Shown piece after piece: positions 34,401-39,808 of a stretch of DNA of 39,808 nt (positions are counted from its first letter, which is position 1; each line of letters begins with the position of its first letter). The translations under genes were made by a program, and so were the position numbers. Source of the stretch: Lachnospiraceae bacterium (GTDB lineage: Bacteria; Bacillota; Clostridia; Lachnospirales; Lachnospiraceae); contig JAQVHQ010000032.1 of NCBI GenBank assembly GCA_028696165.1, positions 1-39,808 of the forward strand, in the 5' to 3' direction. Under the pieces are notes generated by a model. The model was not told the DNA's origin. It ran no database searches and saw nothing but the letters and a program-made list of their open reading frames with translations.

Positions 34401-35333
34401 TCATTCGCCCTTATAATTCCAATACTGTCTATTCATAGAACAAGCCCGTACCATCCACGGTGGTAAAGTACGATATCTCTTTCCTAATGAATATCCAAGA
34501 TATTTGAATCCACTTCTAAAAAACAATGGTATCAAATATATGTATTTATGATGTTTGCATAGGTATTTCGCTGTGTTCTTCACAAGTTTCACGCCTTCTC
34601 CCACAGTTTTTACACCTTTAAAAATCTCTGGATGATCCGCATGGGATACCGCCAAATCAAAATTTCTGTGAAACTGTTCTATACATCCATAGTTGTGGGA
34701 ATGTATAACTGCAGCATTTGCCACATAAGAGATAGCAAAGCCCTGCTGTATAAGCCGTCCGCAAAAAATCATATCCTCATTAAAAATAGCATGTCTTGGG
34801 AATCCGCCTAATTGAAAATAAGTTGTTCTGTCATACGCAGCACATACATTAGAACAAAAGAAGGTCTTAATTCCCAGCACATTCAAATCTCGCTTATCTT
34901 TCAGTCGATTCTTAGGCGGATAATTAAACTTTCTTGTATACTGTTCAATAGGGTCACAGTCATCCCGTGGAAGCTGTCTCGCATAAGCTGCTTTCACCCC
35001 ATATTCATCAAATGCTTCCACCAGACTTTCAATCAGTCTGGCATTGGCCGGAACGGCATCCTGAGTCATAAAAACAAGAATATCTGCCAGTGACATCTGT
35101 GCCGCTTCATCTCTGGTAGCGCCATGATCGAACTGACTCTTCTTTATATGATACACTTCAAGGTTGTCATATTGTTCTTCCCATTCCGGATTCCAATACT
35201 CCTCTTCAGTATTCATAACCAGAATGTGCCCTATGGGGTAATTCTGTTTGCTTAAAGCTTCCAGCAAATATTCAAATTCTGCTTCCGGCTTATACGCCGG
35301 AATGATAACATCAACAGTACGCTTTTTCTTCAT
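34401..35333 (-). CDS. Glycosyltransferase family 2 (rhamnosyltransferase-like)
   Basis: GT-A fold transferase of 310 aa. The start is DVIIPAYKPEAEFEYLLEAL, the nucleotide-sugar region; DHGATRDEAAQMSLADILVFMTQDAVP carries the metal-binding acidic site (TQDA); NEDMIFCGRLIQQGF resembles the ED acceptor motif. The C-terminal 90 residues are hydrophobic and basic. It resembles rhamnosyl transferases of cell-wall polysaccharide synthesis. The start at 35333 is preferred over 35351 because GAGGGT stands 6 nt before it. It is separated from the LCP gene by a terminator. Confidence 0.88.
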   Translation of the reverse strand: MKKKRTVDVIIPAYKPEAEFEYLLEALSKQNYPIGHILVMNTEEEYWNPEWEEQYDNLEVYHIKKSQFDHGATRDEAAQMSLADILVFMTQDAVPANARLIESLVEAFDEYGVKAAYARQLPRDDCDPIEQYTRKFNYPPKNRLKDKRDLNVLGIKTFFCSNVCAAYDRTTYFQLGGFPRHAIFNEDMIFCGRLIQQGFAISYVANAAVIHSHNYGCIEQFHRNFDLAVSHADHPEIFKGVKTVGEGVKLVKNTAKYLCKHHKYIYLIPLFFRSGFKYLGYSLGKRYRTLPPWMVRACSMNRQYWNYKGE

Positions 35334-35428
35334 AAGCACCCTCATTTTCATTTATATGTATTATACCAGTATAGCTGGCAAACTGTTCACACATGCATAG
35401 CAACTAAAAAACAATCCAAATAACCCGG

Positions 35429-35469
35429 AAATGGGACGTAGCAAATGCGGAATCTGCTACGTCCCATTT
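35429..35469. terminator. Terminator after the LCP gene
   Basis: Perfect 15-bp inverted repeat AAATGGGACGTAGCA (35429-35443) with its complement at 35455-35469 and an 11-nt loop. The best T-run is on the plus strand, but the position, 58 nt past the minus-strand LCP stop, suggests it also stops that transcript. Confidence 0.7.
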
Positions 35470-35526
35470 TTATTCATTCGCAGCATCTTCCGCTACTGCC
35501 ACGTTTCATTTGTTATTACATTCCTA

Positions 35527-36678
35527 TTACTGTGCATCTGCCTCAGAACCAATATTTGGTAATGCTGCATCTGCTGCTGCCGCTGCCTCCGATATAGAAT
35601 CCGAACCATAACCAGTTAAATCAGCAATTTCATCGCTGTACTGCTGACAGGTCTCTGATACCTGATAATCAGTCTCACCAAATAAATATTCATGAAGCTG
35701 TGCAACGTTATTAGCCAGTGTAACTGGAACTACACAATCCATCTCTCTTCCATTCACTTCCTGTACTTCCAGGTGATCAAACGGAAATCCCGTACTTGCC
35801 GACATATTATAAGACAGGATAGACGTGCCCATCTTGATTAACTCAGATTTACTGTAACTGGTTTTAATCATTGGGAATACCGTATCCATAATTTCATTTA
35901 AAGTAGACCAATTACTGTTTTTAACTTTTTCTACAATTTTATAGATAACTAATCGCTGTCTCTGCGCGCGCTTAAAATCATTTCCCGCAGTATAACGGAT
36001 ACGCGCATAAGCTACAGACTGTACCCCATTCAGATGATAAGTTCCATCTTCTTCATCAAGTTCTTCATAATCTTTACCAGTAACTTCTGAGGTCTCTTTA
36101 CAGTAATTATTCAAATGAACACATTCCTGTTCAGTCAATGTAATATCCAAGCCACCCAGCAAATCTACAACCTCTGCTACCGCACTGAAATCTACAGTTA
36201 CATAATCAGAAATGTCCAAATCCATGTTTGTATTAACCATAGATAAAAGTCTCTCTGCACTTCCAGCTGCATAAGCATAATTTGCTTTTCTATATTCATC
36301 ATCGCCATCTTCATCTTCACCGGTATTTAACAAAGTGTCACGATAAATAGATGCCAATTTTACTTCTTTTGTATCATTATTAATACTTCCAATAATCATC
36401 ACGTCACTGTTGGCATAATTCAAGTCACCCTCACGGGTATCCACACCAACAATCATAATGTTCTCATATCCATGAAGAGTCTCACTGGTTACTGCAACTT
36501 CATTCATCTCTACATTATCCAGATCCAATGTATCATCTTGTGTAACATTGTCTGCTTTCTTATTAACAAATGCCAGTACAGCAATTCCACCAACTAAAAC
36601 TAATAACACCAGAAGTTCAATTACAAATATTACAACTCCTGCTTTCTTCTTTTTCTTACGTCTTCTTCTATTTGCCAT
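35527..36678 (-). CDS. LytR-CpsA-Psr (LCP) family protein
   Basis: Membrane-anchored transferase of 383 aa that attaches wall teichoic acid or capsule polymers from the lipid carrier to peptidoglycan. A basic N-terminus (RRRRKKKKK) precedes a TM helix at about 13-35. The LCP domain shows IMIVGVDTREGDLNYANSDVMI, SIYRDT with the catalytic Arg, and YARIRYTAGNDFKRAQRQR, where Arg residues hold pyrophosphate. The tail after about 330 is Ala/Asp-rich. It follows the sugar-phosphate transferase gene by 27 nt, which fits a joint role in surface polysaccharide assembly. Confidence 0.95.
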   Translation of the reverse strand: MANRRRRKKKKKAGVVIFVIELLVLLVLVGGIAVLAFVNKKADNVTQDDTLDLDNVEMNEVAVTSETLHGYENIMIVGVDTREGDLNYANSDVMIIGSINNDTKEVKLASIYRDTLLNTGEDEDGDDEYRKANYAYAAGSAERLLSMVNTNMDLDISDYVTVDFSAVAEVVDLLGGLDITLTEQECVHLNNYCKETSEVTGKDYEELDEEDGTYHLNGVQSVAYARIRYTAGNDFKRAQRQRLVIYKIVEKVKNSNWSTLNEIMDTVFPMIKTSYSKSELIKMGTSILSYNMSASTGFPFDHLEVQEVNGREMDCVVPVTLANNVAQLHEYLFGETDYQVSETCQQYSDEIADLTGYGSDSISEAAAAADAALPNIGSEADAQ

Positions 36679-36705
36679 AATTATCCCCTTGTTTTTCTTC
36701 GTCTG

Positions 36706-38109
36706 CTAATATGCATTCTTATTTACGAACCCTTTAAACACAGTTAGAAGCAATATCTTAATATCTAACCCCAGAGTCCAGTTTTCAATATAATATAAGT
36801 CATACTCAATTCGCTTTCGAATAGAAGTATCTCCCCGATACCCATGAATCTGAGCCCATCCGGTCACTCCCGGACGAACCTGATGCTTCACCATATAACG
36901 CGGTATTTCTTCCCGGAATTTTTCCACAAAGAATGGACGTTCCGGCCTCGGTCCCACCAGACTCATGTCACCCTTCAAAACATTAAAGAACTGAGGGAAC
37001 TCGTCTATGCTTGTCTTTCTCATAATCTTGCCTATTCTCGTGACCCGAGGATCATTTTTAACGGTCCAGGCCTTCTGCTCTTCCACTTCAGGCTGTACTT
37101 CCATAGAACGGAACTTATACATCATAAAATTGCGGTTATGAAGCCCCACACGTTCCTGTTTGTAAATTAGTGGACCTTTCGATGTAGTCTTAACTAAAAT
37201 GGATACCAACAGCATAAGTGGAGAAAATAGTATGATCAAACAAATGGATCCTACTATGTCCATAATTCGCTTTACCATAGCATTGAATGTATTCGTCAAT
37301 GGCACATACCGGATATTAATAACCGGAAGGCCAAGAATATCTTCTGTATAAGGCTTCGTTGGTATAATATTATTATAATCCGGAATGAACTTTGTATGCA
37401 CACCGGATTTCTCACACTGTGCCACAATTTCTTCCAACCGGAAGTATTCATTCAATCCCAGAGTAATTGCTATTTCATCCAGCCGGTTTGTCGGAAGAAT
37501 AACATCCAGATTAGGAATAGTTCCAATTACTTTTACATCCCGGTACATCGTACCAGCGGCCACATTATCATCCAGTATTCCGCGAATGGTGTATCCCCAC
37601 TGTGGATTTGCCTGAATCCTGTCGATATACTCCTCTGCTGCGCGACTGTATCCTACTAATAAGATATGCTTCTGATTAAACCCTGATTTTCGCATCTTGC
37701 GAAGAACCATACGAATCAGTAAACGCTCCACAGCCTCACCCACGATGTTAATCATATAGAATATAAACATCATGACTCGGGCAAAGTTTATCTCTTTATC
37801 AAGATAGAGAACCATCATAATCAAAAGAAGTCCCAGAGTATTCGCCTTTATAATATTTGATAACTCCAGACGTCTTCCCTGTACCCGCTTCGGTGTATAA
37901 AGATTAAATGCATAATATAAAATCAGATACAACGGTACAATAAACACTAAGTACCACATATATTCCTCAAAGGATAATGATCTTACCGCTGTATCAGCTA
38001 ATGGACCTACAAATCGAATCGCCCAGGCTATAATATAAGCCAGTGCAATCACAAAAGCATCTATGACCACCTGCAAGCGGTTAAAATACTTTTGATTATC
38101 TTTTATCAA
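36706..38109 (-). CDS. Polyprenyl-phosphate sugar-1-phosphate transferase (WcaJ/PssY type)
   Basis: Initiating enzyme of surface polysaccharide synthesis, 467 aa. It moves a sugar 1-phosphate onto undecaprenyl phosphate. Four hydrophobic segments occupy about 10-125, a CoA-binding-like Rossmann domain follows (about 140-245), then a further membrane stretch near 280-300 and the bacterial sugar transferase domain: KTTSKGPLIYKQERVG, YKFRSM, DEFPQFFNVLKGDMSLVGPRPERP and VRPGVTGWAQIHGY. All key motifs are intact. It shares a transcript with the LCP gene downstream. The sugar (glucose, galactose or other) cannot be told. Confidence 0.95.
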   Translation of the reverse strand: MIKDNQKYFNRLQVVIDAFVIALAYIIAWAIRFVGPLADTAVRSLSFEEYMWYLVFIVPLYLILYYAFNLYTPKRVQGRRLELSNIIKANTLGLLLIMMVLYLDKEINFARVMMFIFYMINIVGEAVERLLIRMVLRKMRKSGFNQKHILLVGYSRAAEEYIDRIQANPQWGYTIRGILDDNVAAGTMYRDVKVIGTIPNLDVILPTNRLDEIAITLGLNEYFRLEEIVAQCEKSGVHTKFIPDYNNIIPTKPYTEDILGLPVINIRYVPLTNTFNAMVKRIMDIVGSICLIILFSPLMLLVSILVKTTSKGPLIYKQERVGLHNRNFMMYKFRSMEVQPEVEEQKAWTVKNDPRVTRIGKIMRKTSIDEFPQFFNVLKGDMSLVGPRPERPFFVEKFREEIPRYMVKHQVRPGVTGWAQIHGYRGDTSIRKRIEYDLYYIENWTLGLDIKILLLTVFKGFVNKNAY

Positions 38110-38235
38110 AGTCTCTCACCTTCTATACTGATATCTGCTCAGAACCTGTTTCGTCTATTCTTTACTGTTTTGTCGTTTTTTACAAAAACAGCTTCTGAAA
38201 TCTATATCTCTACTATACTTTTCTACTTCTACATT

Positions 38236-38264
38236 ACTATACAATAAGTCTTCTAAAAGGGCAA
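38236..38264 (-). promoter_or_regulatory. Promoter of the sugar transferase-LCP operon
   Basis: -35 TTGCCC (38264-38259), 17-nt spacer, -10 TATAGT (38241-38236), about 125 nt before the start codon. A second TATAGT block follows some 25 nt downstream. The 150-nt leader holds no recognised riboswitch. Confidence 0.5.
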
Positions 38265-38315
38265 GTTTTATCTCATTTTTCATAATTTCTTCATAATTTC
38301 CGCAGAGAAATTTAG

Positions 38316-39281
38316 CTAATTTTTAACTCGCCGTAAAATATTAACCCACAGTTGTAATTGTATTTTACAATAATTCAGAAAATTGGACGGTTTAAATCGA
38401 ACTTTCTGACTGCCATTTTTTTTGCACAATTCAATGCCTGCTTTTAAGCCCTGCCAATACTCTTTTCCGTAATTCTTTTTAGCAAAAAACAGACCTTTTA
38501 CTGCAAACCCTATAAGCAGCAGCGGCATATTCAAAATCAACTGAAGCAACGGCATATTTTTATATATGAGATATACATTATTGCGCGCTGAATACCCGAT
38601 TTTAAACTCATTATAACGAGAGCCGGTAGTACCGCTTCCCACATGATATACTTGAGCTTTTGGTATGTACCAGTTTTCATATCCATATATCTGAGCACGG
38701 TATCCGATATCAATATCTTCCAAATAAGCAAAATGTTCCTCGTCAAAATCTCCGATTTCTTCAAATACAGACTTTCTGTAAATAGCTGCTCCTCCACATG
38801 AGGCAAAAATCTTCTGATTGTAAGAATACAGTTCACTGGATTTCCCCTTAGCGCGGGCAAAAGCCCATCCTAAGGCACAATAGAAATTCCCTGCATCATC
38901 TAATCTGGAGTGGTCTGATGACTGAATCATCTTGGCTGCACAGGAGAAAATTTTTGTATCCTTCTGAATCGCCGTCAGCAATTCTTCGCAAAACTCCGGT
39001 TCTATGGTTGTGTCATTATTTAAAAGTATGATGAACTCAGATTTTGCTGCACGGATTCCTTCATTGACAGCCCGGCAAAAGCCGTAATTCTCATCCAGAG
39101 AAATGGGACGTACCCATGGAAAACGTTCCTCTAAGCAGTCCATGCTGCCGTCTGTAGAGCCATTGTCTATAACAAGGACCTCTAAGTCTGCCAGAATTGT
39201 CTGGCGCGCTACCGAATTAAGGCAGGGATCTAAAAACTGTATTCCGTTGTAATTCGGTATTACCAGGGTTACCTTTGACAT
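38316..39281 (-). CDS. Glycosyltransferase family 2
   Basis: GT-A glycosyltransferase of 321 aa, probably building rhamnose-rich or other surface polysaccharide. Features: VTLVIPNYNGIQFLDPCLNSV, VLVIDNGSTDGS, LLNNDT as the DxD-type metal site, FAYLEDIDIGYRAQIYGY as the acceptor ED motif, and VYHVGSGT. The C-terminal 80 residues are amphipathic and basic, suggesting membrane association. Ribosome site AAAGGAG. It has its own promoter and about 200 nt separate it from the next operon. Confidence 0.93.
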   Translation of the reverse strand: MSKVTLVIPNYNGIQFLDPCLNSVARQTILADLEVLVIDNGSTDGSMDCLEERFPWVRPISLDENYGFCRAVNEGIRAAKSEFIILLNNDTTIEPEFCEELLTAIQKDTKIFSCAAKMIQSSDHSRLDDAGNFYCALGWAFARAKGKSSELYSYNQKIFASCGGAAIYRKSVFEEIGDFDEEHFAYLEDIDIGYRAQIYGYENWYIPKAQVYHVGSGTTGSRYNEFKIGYSARNNVYLIYKNMPLLQLILNMPLLLIGFAVKGLFFAKKNYGKEYWQGLKAGIELCKKNGSQKVRFKPSNFLNYCKIQLQLWVNILRRVKN

Positions 39282-39337
39282 AGTTTATTGCTCCTTTATT
39301 GCTTTGTGGATGATATTCTTAATTTGATTAACGATTC

Positions 39338-39366
39338 ATTATAGCAAATAGACATTTAAAAGTAAA
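39338..39366 (-). promoter_or_regulatory. Promoter of the GT2 gene
   Basis: -35 TTTACT (39366-39361), 17-nt spacer, consensus -10 TATAAT (39343-39338), 57 nt before the start codon. Confidence 0.65.
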
Positions 39367-39418
39367 CCCTTACAGAAATTGTAACAATGCCGGAATTATA
39401 TCTTTGCTGTATTTGAAT

Positions 39419-39700
39419 TTATTTTTTCGTATTGCTTTTAGTATCTATACTAAAAAATGAATCTACTTTATTGCCTGTATCAAGAAGTTCATTATACTGC
39501 AGTATATTATACTGATTTATAATACTGTGTTCATCAGACGCCTCTTCATATGAATGGAATATACCAGTTTTATCCATATAGCCATTCACATTCATGGCCG
39601 GAATTTTTTCCTGCATTTCCAATAAAAATTCGTTATATGGTGTACGCTCCAACCCGGCTTTCTCCAACAGTGTAGATGATAAATAATTAGTGTCTGCTGA
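39419..39700 (-). pseudogene. 3' fragment of an LTA synthase/phosphoglycerol transferase-like gene
   Basis: The frame reads TNYLSSTLLEKAGLERTPYN, EFLLEMQEKIPAMNVNGYM and INQYNILQYNELLD before its stop, which matches my memory of the extreme C-terminus of membrane sulfatase-fold (LTA synthase family) proteins in Clostridia. The same frame is closed upstream by TAA at 39701-39703, then by TAG. The catalytic domain is therefore missing and only about 94 codons remain. A TTG at 39667 has no need to be a start. Truncation by an insertion or by decay is likely; the sequence beyond the window would tell. Confidence 0.6.
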
Positions 39701-39798
39701 TTAAACAGTTTGCGGCTCAAAATCAGCAGGTGTATTCTATCAGTCCCAAAATCCAAATCAAGACAAAATGTATTCGTGCCTGAATCTTAAAAAGATTC
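39694..39798. other. Hairpin-bearing sequence abutting the truncated gene
   Basis: Two small inverted repeats: CTGCTGATT (39694-39702) with AATCAGCAG (39721-39729), and GAATCTT-AAA-AAGATTC (39782-39798). A minus-strand frame of 27 codons, open at the window edge, ends here (KIQARIHFVLIWILGLIEYTC). It may be the end of an insertion element, but the window stops too soon to decide. Confidence 0.3.
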
Positions 39799-39808
39799 GT
39801 CACAAATA

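Overview
The window reads as chromosomal DNA of a low-GC, strictly anaerobic Firmicute, most likely a gut Lachnospiraceae (Clostridia); the genus cannot be fixed from sequence alone. Reasons: class III (glycyl radical) ribonucleotide reductase, a YesM/YesN-type two-component system beside a CUT1 sugar ABC transporter, a short archaeal-type AspRS in an operon with GatCAB under a T-box, LCP/VanZ/lipoteichoic-acid-synthase-type envelope genes, strong AGGAGG ribosome sites, and no outer-membrane genes. Nearly all genes lie on the minus strand; the diacylglycerol-kinase-like gene at 31501 is the only convincing plus-strand gene.

Layout, left to right. 1-6.7 kb: sugar-uptake locus, transcribed rbsD, histidine kinase, AraC-type response regulator, solute-binding lipoprotein, two permeases; a hairpin between the binding-protein gene and the permeases probably lowers permease expression. 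6.6-7.8 kb: a 1.2-kb gene-free mosaic of repeats (a 140-bp direct repeat, two tandem duplications, an array of GGGGCA...TGCCCC hairpins). 7.8-11.5 kb: nrdD and a MATE exporter. 11.7-18.2 kb: a T-box-led operon aspS, zinc-ribbon membrane protein, gatC, gatA, gatB, i.e. the tRNA-dependent Asn/Gln transamidation pathway. 18.2-18.55 kb: a 263-bp nearly perfect palindrome with a three-way-junction fold. 18.55-19.7 kb: zinc-ribbon/coiled-coil/YARHG protein. 19.7-20.68 kb: gene-free, with a second copy of the hairpin array and a 15/16-bp minisatellite. 20.7-25.4 kb: a very large RND exporter with a roughly 300-residue coiled-coil insertion, its overlapping TetR regulator and a palindromic operator. 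25.5-28.1 kb: thyA-folA-ilvE. 28.2-31.4 kb: VanZ-like protein, amidohydrolase, diguanylate cyclase with a C-terminal receiver domain. 31.4-34.3 kb: lipid kinase (+) and HtrA protease (-). 34.4-39.8 kb: cell-surface polysaccharide genes (two GT2 glycosyltransferases, LCP ligase, polyprenyl-phosphate sugar transferase), ending in the 3' fragment of an LTA-synthase-like gene cut off by stop codons at the window edge.

The least explained material is non-coding: the 18.25-18.51 kb palindrome, the hairpin array present at both 7.1 and 20.1 kb with a compensatory base-pair change between the copies, and the minisatellite beside tetR. The T-box is the best supported regulatory element; its likely specifier contains overlapping Glu and Asn codons, matching the operon's biochemistry. 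All functions are assigned by reading motifs; no database search was run.
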